This document shows positions 34,400 through 47,940 of a stretch of DNA of 64,000 nucleotides, piece by piece. The position numbers and the translations under genes are program-made. Numbering within the stretch: position 1 is the first letter of the stretch; each line of letters starts with the position of its first letter. The notes under the pieces are model-generated. The model made no database searches, had not been told where the DNA came from, and saw only the letters and a list, made by a program, of their open reading frames with translations. Source of the DNA: Adiantum capillus-veneris (Eukaryota; Streptophyta; Polypodiopsida; Polypodiales; Pteridaceae); NCBI GenBank assembly GCA_014529385.2, contig CM043942.1:27891469-27955468 (forward strand), written 5' to 3'.

Positions 34400-37300
34400 A
34401 ATGGATTAAGTTTGTGTGAATACAAGTTCCACCACTTGTTCAAGCTAGATCTAAGCAAGTATACATAGTGATCATTTAAGCTAGTAAACTAAGGGAAGGG
34501 AGAAGTAAGGTCCACCACTTGTCCAAGCTTAGCTCTAGACAACATGGAGAGATTGGAGGTCTACTAATTGTCTAATATAGGCTAACTATATTGAAACATA
34601 GAGAGAAGCAAAGGTCCACCACTTGTCCAATCTAGGGTCCATTGAAACATGGAGAGAAGGATGCTCCACCATTTGTCCAAAATAGGCTCCATTGAAACAT
34701 GAAGAGAAACAAGATGCACCATGTCTTTGAGATGCTAGGCTCCATTGAAATACCTTAAACCCATGATATTTTGTATATGTGGGGTTTAAATTCAAGGTCC
34801 ACCACTTGTCCAACCTATTATCCCTAGTAGCATGAGTGGTTTGGTCTCAAGATTCACCACTTTTCCACTCTATGTCATTATATTAAGAAGATCTGGGTGT
34901 TAAGGTCCACCACTTGTCCAACCTATAAGGCTATATCTTAAATGGTATTATTTACCACCACTTGGAATGCACATGATGGGTTTTACATAGGGGTACGGTT
35001 CCAAGGTCCACCACTTGTCCAAGCTAACTCTATTGAAACATAGAGAGAATCAAAGGTCCACCACTTGTCCAAGCTAGGCTCCATTGAAACATGGAGAGAA
35101 GGATGCTCCACCATTTGTCCAAGCCAGGTTTGATTGAAACATGAAGAGAAGCAAGCTGCACCATGTCTCCAAAATGCTAGGCTCCATTGAAATATCTTAA
35201 ACCCATGATATTTCGTACATGGGGGGTTTACATTCAAGGTCCACCACTTGTCCAACCTATTATCACTAGTAGCATGAGTGGTTTGATGTCAAGATTCACC
35301 ACTTTTCTACTCTATGTCATTATATTAAGAAGATCTGGGTGTTAAGGTCCACCACTTGTCCAACCTATAAGGCTATATCTTAAAGGGTATTCTTTCTCAC
35401 CACTTGGAATGACCATGATAGGTTTTACATGGGGGTTTGGTTCCAAGTTCCACCACTTGTCCAAGCTAACTCTATTGAAACATAGAGAGAAGCAAAGGTC
35501 CACCACTTGTCTAAGCTAGGGTCCATTGAAACATGGAGAGAAGGATGCTCCACCATTTGTCCAAGATAGGCTCCATTGAAACATGAAGAGAAGCAAGCTG
35601 CACCATGTCTCCAAGATGCTAAGATCCATTGAAATACCTTAAACCCATGATATTTTGTACATGGGGAGTTTACATTCAAGGTCCACCACTTGTCCAACCT
35701 ATTATCTCTAGTAGCATGAGTGGTTTGGTCTGAAGATTCACCACTTTTCCACTCTATGTCATTACGTTAAGATAATCTGGGTGTTAAGGTCCACCACTTG
35801 TCCAACCTATAAGGGTATATCTTAAAGGGTATTCTTTATTACCACTTGAATGTCCATGATATGTTTTACATGGGGGTTTGGTTCCAAGGTCCACACCACT
35901 TGTCCAAGCTAACTCTATTGAAACATAGAGAGAAACAAAGGTCCACCACTTGTCCAAGCTAGGTCCATTGAAACATGGAGAGAAGGATGCTCCACCATTT
36001 GTCGAAGCTAACTCTATTGAAACATGGGGTTTACATTCAAGGTCCACCACTTGTCCAACCTATTAACTCTAGTAGCATGAGTGGTTTGGTCTCAAGATTC
36101 ACCATTTTCCACTCTATGTCATTCTATTAAGAATATATGGGTGCTAAGGTCCACCACTTGTCCAACCTATAAGGCTATATCTTAAACTTTATTCTTTCTC
36201 ACCACTTGGAGTTACCAAGATAGGTTTTACATGGGGTTTGGTTCCAAGGCCCACCACTTGTCCAAGCTAACTCTATTGAAACATAGAGAGAAGCAAAGGT
36301 CCACCACTTGTCCAAGCTAGGGTCCATTGAAACATGGAGAGAAGGATGCTCCACCATTTGTCCAAGATAGGCTCCATTGAAACATGAAGGGAAGCAATCT
36401 GCACCATGTCTCCAAGATTCTAGGATCCATTGAAATACCTTAAACCCACGATATTGTTTACATGTGGGGTTTACATCAAGGTCAGTCACTTTTCCAAGCT
36501 ATTATCCCTAGTAGCATAGTGGTTGGGTCTCAAGATTTACCACTTTTTCACTCTATGTCGTTATATTATGAAGATCTAGGTTCTAAGGTCGACCACTTGT
36601 CCAACCTATAAGGCTAGATCTTAAAGGTATTATTTCTCACCACTTGGAATGACCATGATATGTTTTACATGGGGGTTTGGTTTCAAGGTCCACCACTTGT
36701 CCAAGCTAACTCTATGGAAACATAGAGAGAAGCAAAGGTCCACCACTTGTCCAAGCTAGGCTCCACTGAGACATTTAGAGAAGGATGATCCCCATTGGTG
36801 GAAGATAGGCTTCATTGAAACATGAAAAGAAGCAAGTTGCACCATGTCTCCAAGATTCTAGGATCCATTGAAATACCTTAAACCCACGATATTGTTTACA
36901 TGTGGGGTTTAACGTCAAGGTCAGTCACTTTTCCAAGCTATATCCTAGTAGCATGAGTGGTTTGGTCTCAAGATTCACCACTTTTCCACTCTATGTCATT
37001 ATATAAAGAAGATCTAGGTGTTAAGGTCACACCACTTGTCCAACCTATAAGCGTATATCTTAAAGGGTATTCTTTCTCACCACTTGAAATGTCCATGATA
37101 TGTTTTACATAGGGTTTGTTCCAAGGTCCACCACTTATCCAAGCTAACTTTATTCTTCTCATAGAGAGAAGCAAAAGGTCCACCACTTGTCCAAGCTAGG
37201 CTCCATTGAAACATGGAGAGAAGGATGCTCCCCATTTGTCGAAGCTAACTCTATTGAAACATGGAAGGTTTACATTCAAGGTCCACCAGTTGTCCAACTA

Positions 37301-40300
37301 TTAACCTAGTAGCATGAGGGGTTTGGTCTCAAGATTCACCACTTTTTCACTCTGTGTTATTATATTAAGAATATTTGGGTATTAAGGTCCACCACTTGTC
37401 CAACCTATAAGACTATATCTTAATGGTTATTCTTTCTGACCACTTGAGTGACCATGAAAGGTTTTACATGGGGGTTGTGGTTCCAAGGTCCACCACTTGT
37501 CCAAGCTAACTCTATTGAAACATAGAGAGAAGCAAAGGTCCCCCACTTGTCTAAGCTAGGGTCTATTGAAACATGGAGAGAAGGATGCTCCACCATTTGT
37601 CCAAGATAGACTCCATTGAAACATGAAGAGAAGCAAGCTGCACCATATCTCCAAGATTCTAGACTCCATCGAAATACCTTAAACCCACGTTATTTTGTAC
37701 ATGGGGAGTTTACATTCAAGATCAACAATTTGTCCAACCTATTATCGCTAGTAGCATGAGTGGTTTGGCTCTCAAGATTCACCACTTTTCCACTCTCTAT
37801 CATTATATTAAGAATATTTGGTGTTAAGGTCCACCACTTGTCCACCTATAAGACTATATCTTAATGGTTATTCTTTCTCACCTCTTGAAAGACTATATCT
37901 TAATGGTTATCCCTAGCTATTATTGCTAGTAGCGTGAGTGGTTTGGTCTCAAGATTCACCACTTTTATTAAGAATATGTGGGTGTTAAGGTCCACCACTT
38001 GTCCAACCTATAAGGCTACATCTTAAAGGTTATTCTTTCTTACTACTTGGAGTGACCATGATAGGTTTTACATGGGGGTTTGGTTCCAAGGTCCACCACT
38101 TGTCCAAGCTAACTCTATTGAAACATAGAGAGAAGCAAAGGTCACCCTTGTCTAAGCTAGGGTCCATTGAAACATGGAGAGAAGGATGCTCCACCATTTG
38201 TCCAAGGTAGGCTCCATTGAAACATGAGGAGAATCAAGTGCACCATGTCTCCAAGATGCTAGGCTCCATCGAAAAACATTAAACCCATGATATGTCGTAG
38301 ATGAGGGGTTTACATTCAAGGTCCAACACTTGTCCAAGCTATTATTGGTAGTAGCCTGAGTGGTTTGGTCTCAAGATTCACCACTTTTCCACTCTATGTC
38401 ATTATATTAAGAATATGCGCGTGTTAAGGTCCACCACTTGTCCAACCTATAAGGCTACATCTTAAAGGTTATTCTTTATTACCACTTGGAGTGACCATGA
38501 TAGGTTTTACATGGGGGTTTGGTTCCAAGGTCCACCACTTGTCCAAGCTAACTCTATTGAAACATAGAGAGAAACAAAGGTCCACCACTTGTCCAAGCTA
38601 GGGTCCATTGAAACATGGAGAGAAGGATGCTCCACCATTTGTCCAAGATAGGCTCCATTGAAACATGACGAGAAGCAAGCTGCACCATGTCTCCAAGATG
38701 CTAGGCTCCATCGAAATACATTAAACCCACGATATTTCGTAGATGAGGGTTTACATTCAAGGTCCACCACTTGTCCAAGCTATTATTGCTAGTAGCCTGA
38801 GTGGTTTGGTCTCAAGATTCACCACTTTTATTAAGAATATGTGGGTGTTAAGGTCCACCACTTGTCCAACCTATAAGGCTACATCTTAAAGGTTATTCTT
38901 TCTTACTACTTGGAGTGACCATGATAGGTTTTACATGGGGGTTTGGTTCCAAGGTCCACCACTTGTCCAAGCTAACTCTATTGAAACATAGAGAGAAGCA
39001 AAGGTCCACCCCTTGTCTAAGCTAGGGTCCATTGAAACATGGAGAGAAGGATGCTCCACCATTTGTCCAAGTAGGCTCCATTGAAACATGAGGAGAAGCA
39101 AGGTGCACCATGTCTCCAAGATGCTAGGCTCTCATCGAAAAACATTAAACCCACGATATGTCGTAGATGAGGGGTTTACATTCAAGGTCCACACTTGTCC
39201 AAGCTATTATTGCTAGTAGCCTGAGTGGTTTGGTCTCAAGATTCACCACTTTTCCACTCTATGTCATTATATTAAGAATATGCGCGTGTTAAGGTCCACC
39301 ACTTGTCCAACCTATAAGGCTACATCTTAAAGGTTATTCTTTATTACCACTTGGAGTGACCATGATAGGTTTTACATGGGGGTTTGGTTCCAAGGTCCAC
39401 CACTTGTCCAAGCTAACTCTATTGAAACATAGAGAGAAACAAAGGTCCACCACTTGTCCAAGCTAGGGTCCATTGAAACATGGAGAGAAGATGCTCCACC
39501 ATTTGTCCAAGATAGGATCCATTGAAACATGACGAGAAGCAAGCTGCACCATGTCTCCAAGATGCTAGGCTCCATCGAAATACATTAAACCCACGATATT
39601 TCGTAGATGAGGGTTTACATTCAAGGTCCACACTTGTCCAAGCTATTATTGCTAGTAGCCTGAGTGGTTTGGTCTCAAGATTCACCACTTTTCCACTCTA
39701 TTCATTAAATTAAGAATATGCGTGTTAAGGTCCACCACTTGTCCAACCTATAAGGCTACATCTTAAAGGTTATTCTTATTAACACTTGGAGTGACCATGA
39801 TAGGTTTTACATGGGGGTTTGGTTCCAAGGTCCACCACTTGTCCAAGCTAACTCTATTGAAACATAGAGAGAAACAAAGTCCACCACTTGTCCAAGCTAG
39901 GTCCATTGAAACATGGAGAGAAGGATGCTCCACCATTTGTCCAAGCTAACTCTATTGAAACATGGGGGTTTACATTCAAGGTCCAACCACTTGTCCAAGC
40001 TATTAGTGCTAGTAGCACGAGTGGTTTTGTCTCAAGATTCACCACTTTTTCACTCTATGTCATTATATTAAGAATTTAGGGTGTTAAGGTCCACCACTTG
40101 TCCAACCTATAAGGCTATATCTTAAAGGTTATTCTTTCTCACCACTTGGAGTGACCATGATAGGTTTAAATGGGGGTTTGGTTCCAAGGTCCACCACTTG
40201 TCCAAGCTAACTCTATTGAAATAGAGAGAAAGTAAAGGTCCACCACTTGTCCAAGCTAGGGTCCATTGAAACATGGAGAGAAGGATGCTCCACCATTTGT

Positions 40301-43300
40301 CCAAGATAGGCTCCATTGAAACATGAAGAGAAGCAATCTGCACCATGTCTCCAAGATGCTAGATCCATTGAAATACCTTAAACCCACGATATTGTTTACA
40401 TGTGGGGTTTAACTCAAGGTCCACCACTTTTCCAAGCTATTATTGCTAGTAGCACTAGTGGTTGGGTCTCAAGATTTACCACTTTTTCACTCTATGTCGT
40501 TATATTATGAAGATCTAGGTTTAAGGTCACCACTTGTCCAACCTATAAGGCTACATCTTAAAGGTTATTCTTCTCACCACTTGGATGACCATGATATGTT
40601 TTACATGGGGTTTGGTTTCAAGGTCCACCACTTGTCCAAGCTAACTCTATTGAAACATAGAGAGAAGCAAAGGTCCACCACTTGTCCAAGCTAGGGTCCA
40701 TTGAAACATTTAGAGAAGGATATCCCCCATTGTGGAAGATAGGCTTCATTGAAACATGAAAAGAAGCAAGTTGCACCATGTCTCCAAGATTCTAGGCTCC
40801 ATTGAAATACCTTAAACCCACGATATTGTTTACATGTGGGGTTTACATCAAGGTCAGTCACTTTTCCAAGCTATTATCCCTAGTAGCATGAGTGGTTTGG
40901 TCTCAAGATTCACCACTTTTCCACTCTATGTCATTATATAAAGAAGATGTAGGTGTTAGGTCAACCACTTGTCCAACCTATAAGGTAAATCTTAAAGGGT
41001 ATTCTTTCTTACCACTTGAAATGACCATGATATTTTACATAGGGGTTTAGTTCCAAGGTCCACCACTTGTCCAAGCTAACTTTATTGAAACATAGAGAGA
41101 AGCAAAAGGTCCACCACTTGTCCAAGCTAGGCTCCATTGAAACATGGAGAGAAGGATGCTCCACCATTTGTCGAAGCTAACTCTATTGAAACATGGAAGG
41201 TTTACATTCAAGGTCCACCAGTTGTCCAACCTATAACGCTAGTAGCATGAGGGTTGGTCTCAAGATTCACCACTTTTTCACTCTGTGTTATTATATTAAG
41301 AATATTTGGGTATTAAGGTCCACCACTTGTCCAACCTATAAGACTATATCTTAATGGTTATTCTTTCTGACCACTTGGAGTGACCATGAAGGTTTTACAT
41401 GGGGGTTTGTTCCAAGGTCCACCACTTGTCCAAGCTAACTCTATTCAAACATAGAGAGAAGCAAAGGTCCACCACTTGTCTAAGCTAGGGTCTATTGAAA
41501 CATGGAGAGAAGGATGCTCCACCATTTGTCCAAGATAGACTCCATTGAAACATGAAGAACAACTGCACCATATCTCCAAGATTCTAGACTCCATCGAAAT
41601 ACCTTAAATCCACTATTTTGTACATGGGGAGTTTACATCAAGAATCAACATTTTCCAACCTATTATCGCTAGTACATGAGTGGTTTGGTCTCAAGATCCA
41701 CCACTTTTCCACTCTCTATCATTCATTAAGATATACGTGTTAAGGTCACACCACTTGTCCAACCTATAAGACTATATCTAATGGTTATTCTTCTACACCT
41801 TCTTGAAAGACTATATCTTAATGGTTATCCCTAGCTATTATTGCTAGTAGCTGTGAGTGGTTTGGTCTCAAGATTCACCACTTTTATTAAGAATATGTGG
41901 GTGTTAAGGTCCACCACTTGTCCAACCTATAAGGCTACATCTTAAAGGTTATTCTTTCTTACTACTTGGAGTGACCATGATAGGTTTTACATGGGGGTTT
42001 GGTTCCAAGGTCCACCACTTGTCCAAGCTAACTCTATTGAAACATAGAGAGAAGCAAAGGTCCACCCCTTGTCTAAGCTAGGGTCCATTGAAACATGGAG
42101 AGAAGGATGCTCCACCATTTGTCCAAGGTAGGCTCCATTGAAACATGAGGAGAATCAAGGTGCACCATGTCTCCAAGATGCTAGGCTCCATCGAAAAACA
42201 TTAAACCCACGATATGTCGTAGATGAGGGGTTTACATTCAAGGTCCAACACTTGTCCAAGCTATTATTGGTAGTAGCCTGAGTGGTTTGGTCTCAAGATT
42301 CACACTTTTCCACTCTATGTCATTATATTAAGAATATGCGCGTGTTAAGGTCCACCACTTGTCCAACCTATAAGGCTACATCTTAAAGGTTATTCTTTAT
42401 TACCACTTGGAGTGACCATGATAGGTTTTACATGGGGGTTTGGTTCCAAGGTCCACCACTTGTCCAAGCTAACTCTATTGAAACATAGAAGAGAAACAAA
42501 GGTCCACCACTTGTCCAAGCTAGGGTCCATTGAAACATGGAGAGAAGGATGCTCCACCATTTGTCCAAGATAGGCTCCATTGAAACATGACGAGAAGCAA
42601 GCTGCACCATGTCTCCAAGATGCTAGGCTCCATCGAAATACATTAAACCCACGATATTCGTAGATGAGGGGTTTACATTCAAGGTCCACCACTTGTCCAA
42701 GCTATTATTGCTAGTAGCCTGAGTGGTTTGGTCTCAAGATTCACCACTTTTATTAAGAATATGTGGGTGTTAAGGTCCACCACTTGTCCAACCTATAAGG
42801 CTACATCTTAAAGGTTATTCTTTCTTACTACTTGGAGTGACCATGATAGGTTTTACATGGGGGTTTGGTTCCAAGGTCCACCACTTGTCCAAGCTAACTC
42901 TATTGAAACATAGAGAGAAGCAAAGGTCCACCCTTGTCTAAGCTAGGGTCCATTGAAACATGGAGAGAAGGATGCTCCACCATTTGTCCAAGGTAGGCTC
43001 CATTGAAACATGAGGAAAGCAAGGTGCACCATGTCTCCAAGATGCTAGCTCCATCGAAAAACATTAAACCCACGATATGTCGTAGATGAGGGGTTTTACA
43101 TTCAAGGTCCACACTTGTCCAAGCTATATTGCTAGTAGCCTGAGTGGTTTGGTCTCAAGATTCACCACTTTCCACTCTATGTCATTATATTAAGAATATG
43201 CGCGTGTTAAGGTCCACCACTTGTCCAACCTATAAGGCTACATCTTAAAGGTTATTCTTATTACCACTTGGAGTGACCATGATAGGTTTTACATGGGGGT

Positions 43301-45540
43301 TTGGTTCCAAGGTCCACCACTTGTCCAAGCTAACTCTATTGAAACATAGAGAGAAACAAAGGTCCACCACTTGTCCAAGCTAGGTCCATTGAAACATGGA
43401 GAGAAGGATGCTCCACCACATTGTCCAAGATAGGATCCATTGAAACATGACGAGAAGCAAGCTGCACCATGTCTCCAAGATGCTAGGCTCCATCGAAATA
43501 CATTAAACCCACGATATTTCGTAGATGAGGGGTTTACATTCAAGGTCCACCACTTGTCCAAGCTATTATTGCTAGTAGCCTGAGTGGTTTGGTCTCAAGA
43601 TTCACCACTTTTATAAGAATATGTGGGTGTTAAGGTCCACCACTTGTCCAACCTATAAGGCTACATCTTAAAGGTTATTCTTTCTTACTACTTGGAGTGA
43701 CCATGATAGGTTTTACATGGGGGTTGGTTCCAAGGTCCACCACTTGTCCAAGCTAACTCTATTGAAACATAGAGAGAAGCAAAGGTCCACCCCTTGTCTA
43801 AGCTAGGGTCCATTGAAACATGGAGAGAAGGATGCTCCACCATTTGTCCAAGGTAGGCTCCATTCAAACATGAGGAAAGCAAGGTGCACCATGTCTCCAA
43901 GATGCTAGGCTCCATCGAAAAACATTAAACCCACGATATGTCGTAGATGAGGGGTTTACATTCAAGGTCCACACTTGTCCAAGCTATTATTGCTAGTACC
44001 CTGAGTGGTTGGTCTCAAGATTCACCACTTTTCCACTCTATGTCATTAATTAAGAATATGCGCGTGTTAAGGTCCACCACTTGTCCAACCTATAAGGCTA
44101 CATCTTAAAGGTTATTCTTCTATTACCACTTGGAGTGACCATGATAGGTTTTACATGGGGGTTTGGTTCCAAGGTCCACCACTTGTCCAAGCTAACTCTA
44201 TTGAAACATAGAGAAAACAAAGGTCCACCACTTGTCCAAGCTAGGGTCCATTGAACATGGAGAGAAGGATGCTCCACCATTTGTCCAAGATAGGATCCAT
44301 TGAAACATGACGAGAAGCAAGCTGCACCATGTCTCCAAGATGCTAGGCTCCATCGAAATACATAAAACCCACGATATTTCGTAGATGAGGGGTTTACATT
44401 CAAGTCCACCACTTGTCCAAGCTATTATTGCTAGTAGCCTGAGTGGTTTGGTCTCAAGATTCACCACTTTTCCACTCTATGTCATTAAATTAAGAATATG
44501 CGCGTGTTAAGGTCCACCACTTGTCCAACCTATAAGGCTACATCTTAAAGGTTTATTCTTTATTACCACTTAGAGTGACCATGATAGGTTTTACATGGGG
44601 GTTGGTTCCAAGGTCCACCACTTGTCCAAGCTAACTCTATTGAAACATAGAGAAAACAAAGGTCCACCACTTGTCCAAGCTAGGGTCCATTGAAACATGG
44701 AGAGAAGGATGCTCCACCATTTGTCGAAGCTAACTCTATTGAAACATGGGGGGTTACATTCAAGGTCCACACTTGTCCAAGCTATTATGCTAGTAGCACG
44801 AGTGGTTGTCTCAAGATTCACCACTTTTTCACTCTATGTCATTATATTAAGAATATTAGGGTGTTAAGGTCCACCACTTGTCCAACCTATAAGGCTATAT
44901 CTTAAAGGTATTCTTTCTCACCACTTGGAGTGACCATGATAGGTTTTAAATGGGGGTTTGGTTCCAAGGTCCACCACTTGTCCAAGCTAACTCTATTGAA
45001 TAATAGAGAGAAGTAAAGGTCCACCACTTGTCCAAGCTAGGGTCCATTGAAACATGGAGAGAAGGATGCTCCACCATTTGTCCAAGATAGGCTCCATTGA
45101 AACATGAAGAGAAGCAAGATGCACGATGTCTCCAAGATGCTAGGCTCCATCGAAATACCTTAAACCCACGATATTTCGTAGATGGGGGGTTTACTTTCAA
45201 GGTCCACCACTTGTCCAAGCTATTATCGCTAGTAGCATGGTTTGGTCTCAAGATTCACCAGTTTTCCACGCTATGTCATTATATGAAGAATATCTGGGTG
45301 TTAAGGTCCACCACTTGTCCAACCTATAAGGCTATATTCTAAATGATATTTTTTTTGACCACTTGGATGTGCATGATATGTTTTACATGGGGTTTTATTC
45401 AAGGTCCACCACTTGTCCAAGCTAGATCTATTACATATATATTATACATACAATATTCAACTAGATTCCCTACCTATCATGTCCAGTAGCATGGATGCTC
45501 TAGCTTGAAGGTCACCACTTGTCCAACCTATACTCTCTTA
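34400..45540. repeat. Central higher-order satellite array
   Basis: The basic motif GGTCCACCACTTGTCCAA(G/C)CT recurs about every 50 bp with distinctive variants (CACCACTTTTCC, CCACCATTTGTCC, CACCATGTCTCC). Variants repeat in fixed order to give a higher-order unit of exactly 442 bp at 34796, 35238 and 35680, with shorter deleted units later. A further level is a duplication of about 3.94 kb: 36571 corresponds to 40510, and 37885 to about 41806. The second copy appears to carry about two extra units. Internal one- to three-base deletions are common. Minus-strand frames repeating WTSGGPWNQTPM are by-products. Confidence 0.95.
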
Positions 45541-47940
45541 TGTAAGGGAGATCTCGCTATAAATTCAAAACCTTCCCGCCTAAATTTAAAAATATCCCTC
45601 CCAAATCTTAAATATCCCGCCTAAATTTAAACTATCCCGCCCAAATTTTAAAATTCAAACTTTTTTTATAAAAATTTAAATTTTACTACTTAAATTTAAA
45701 ATATTCCACGCAAAATTGATTTTAAATTCAAGTTTACACCACAAAAAGATATCATTATACCACCTAAATTCAAATATGCAAACCTCAAATCATTATATTG
45801 TACATAAATTCAAACAAATTCAAATTAACAAGCCTAAACTGATATTAGTTTGCATAGATATGAATTTATCACACCTAAATTATGTCACCATGTTAGAGAG
45901 AGTGGTTAGAGAATTTGAACAAGGTCCACCACTTGTCCAACCTAGATACCAAGAAGGATTGAGTGTACAAGGTATTGTTTGGAGGTCCTTATAGTCCATT
46001 GGTCTTAAGGTCCACCACTTGTGGTAAGGGTCACCAAAAAGTGTATATATTCATCCAAAGAAAATACACGTATTTTTGGTCTACATGTCCTAGTTTAAAC
46101 CATTTATGTCCATTAGGTGTATCCTAAACAACACTACTATTTTTGAGAAACAGAAGTTACAATCATATCTACAAATGGATTAGAGGAAAATCAGCTCAGC
46201 ATACATCCAGAACTCGCTACAAGAATCGACTTTAACAGATCACGCAAGTAAGTCTTCCATTCAATTTTACTAGTATTACAATGTGTTAGTTATTTGTGAT
46301 ATTTATGTATGTATATATACTATGTGTGCATATCGTAATTAAGTGTAATTGTGTATCTGCATTATGTATGAGTATTACAATGAAATAACACAAATATACA
46401 TACATACACATAGATAACACAGACGCACACATACATGAGCATGTATTTTCAAGAGAGAGATAGCAAATACAGAGATAGATAGATAGAGAGAGAGAGAGAT
46501 AAATAACTGTTTTTTTTTAGAGAGAAGAGAGAAAGATAACAGATTTCACTGTGTTATGTATGTGGAAGAGAGGAAGACGATGTATGGGAATATGTGCACG
46601 TATTTTCAAGAGAGAGACAACAAGATAACAGATTTCATTGTGGTTATGTATGTGGAAGTGAGGAAGACGATGTGTGGGAATATGTGCATGTATTTTCAAG
46701 AGAGAGACAGCAAGATAACAGATTTCACTGTGGTATGTATGTGGAAGAGAGGAAGACGATGTGTGGAATATGTGTATTGTGCGGGGATACGTTTAAACTA
46801 TGTATCTCTGTCTTTTGACGAGAGAGTGGTGTGTGCAAGAAGAGTTACAGAGAACCATCTTCTCTATATGGAGAAAGACAGAGAGTGAGAGAGAGAGAAA
46901 CTGTTTTTTCTCTATTCGTGAGGTGTGCAATGTCTCCTGAGAAGACTGCCCGATCCTGCCCTTCTGGAAAGCGTTGTGTACGCTGCTGTTTCTTTGTCTT
47001 GTGCGCGAACTTTCAATCCTGTGCACTCCACCTGTGTGTTGTGTACGATGCCGAGCTTGCTCCTCTACGCGCGCGTATACTCAACTGTGTGCGATCCGTG
47101 TGCGCTTTCTGTGTTTTTGCTGCTCGCCTGCTTTCTCTGTGTGCGTTTCTCGTGCGCTCTCTGTGTGCCTAATCTTGATAGGGTTTATTTAGAGCCACGT
47201 ATGCCAAGACTCCCCCCAGAACAGAAAAATATCCCCCCCCCCAAAATCAACCTCCCAAGCCCCGCCATCGAGGCGCTATATTCCACATCCCCCCTCAAGA
47301 GCGCTATCCCCAAACCTCACTGGAAAGCGCTGCCTTGTCACCCCATTGTGGCATTGCCCTAAGACCCCGCATCTGGAGTGCTAAATGGGAACATTCTTCA
47401 TTAGTGAAATTTTGAACATAAATTATATTAGCACATACTTAAATATAATACAAATATTAACATATTAGCTATACTACTAATTTACTATAGCAGTTCTAGA
47501 TTATGTCCCATACTATATTTAAGGTGCCAAAGGTTTGGCCTTATGGTCCTAGATTTAGCAAGTGGTCAACACATATAGGACCAAGTGCACACTGTGCCAC
47601 AAAACTTGGCCACCACTTCACTTGCCAAAGTTTAGGCCACATGGTCAATCCTAACTTTCCAATGTTCTTATTATGTCACCTTTTGCCTCGTGGAAAACCT
47701 AGGCTTGTTTTCACATACTCAGGCACTTCAAGCCACAATAAATTGTCATTACTCTTCGACAACCCTTTTGTTCAAGTCTTTGAAAAAACATTGTTTAAGG
47801 CCACCCTAAACCATTTCATTTAGGGTGTCTAAAACTAGCTTTTTGCAATTCGAGAAGAAAATGGTCAAAGTTTTATACTTAGTTTTAACCACTTGACCAA
47901 TTCAAATATTGGAAAGCAAGGTCTTGTAATACTTTTTCTT
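45541..47940. other. Non-satellite island between two satellite arrays
   Basis: 45545-45720 has TCCCGCCTAAATTTAAA-type repeats. 45890-46030 has two last satellite motifs. 46539-46790 holds a minisatellite of 89-90 bp, 2.7 copies (ACAGATTTC at 46539, 46628, 46718). 46900-47400 is unusually GC- and pyrimidine-rich with C-runs. A sequence ending in a donor-like CACGCAA-GTAAGT at 46248 could be an upstream exon of the gene at 50303. No protein is recognised in the frames at 46831-47362. Confidence 0.5.
46539..46790. repeat. 89-90-bp minisatellite
   Basis: Three successive copies beginning ACAGATTTCA(C/T)TGTG and containing GGAAGAGAGGAAGACGATG; the third is truncated. Confidence 0.85.

Noticed and set aside
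34586-45251. Many 60-105-codon minus-strand frames repeating MDKWWTL, SLHVSMDPSLDKWWTF and WTSGGPWNQTPM
   Set aside because: They are translations of the tandem satellite; start, length and frame vary from unit to unit and no codon-level constraint is visible.
34400-45540. CRISPR-like pattern of a short direct repeat spaced about 50 bp
   Set aside because: The repeats are degenerate, the intervening segments themselves repeat in 442-bp units, there are no cas genes, and the context is a plant nuclear genome.
46831-47362. Cys-rich frames MSPEKTARSCPSGKRC and an overlapping frame of similar length
   Set aside because: Two overlapping frames of equal quality, no known motif, and strong pyrimidine bias; no evidence of coding.
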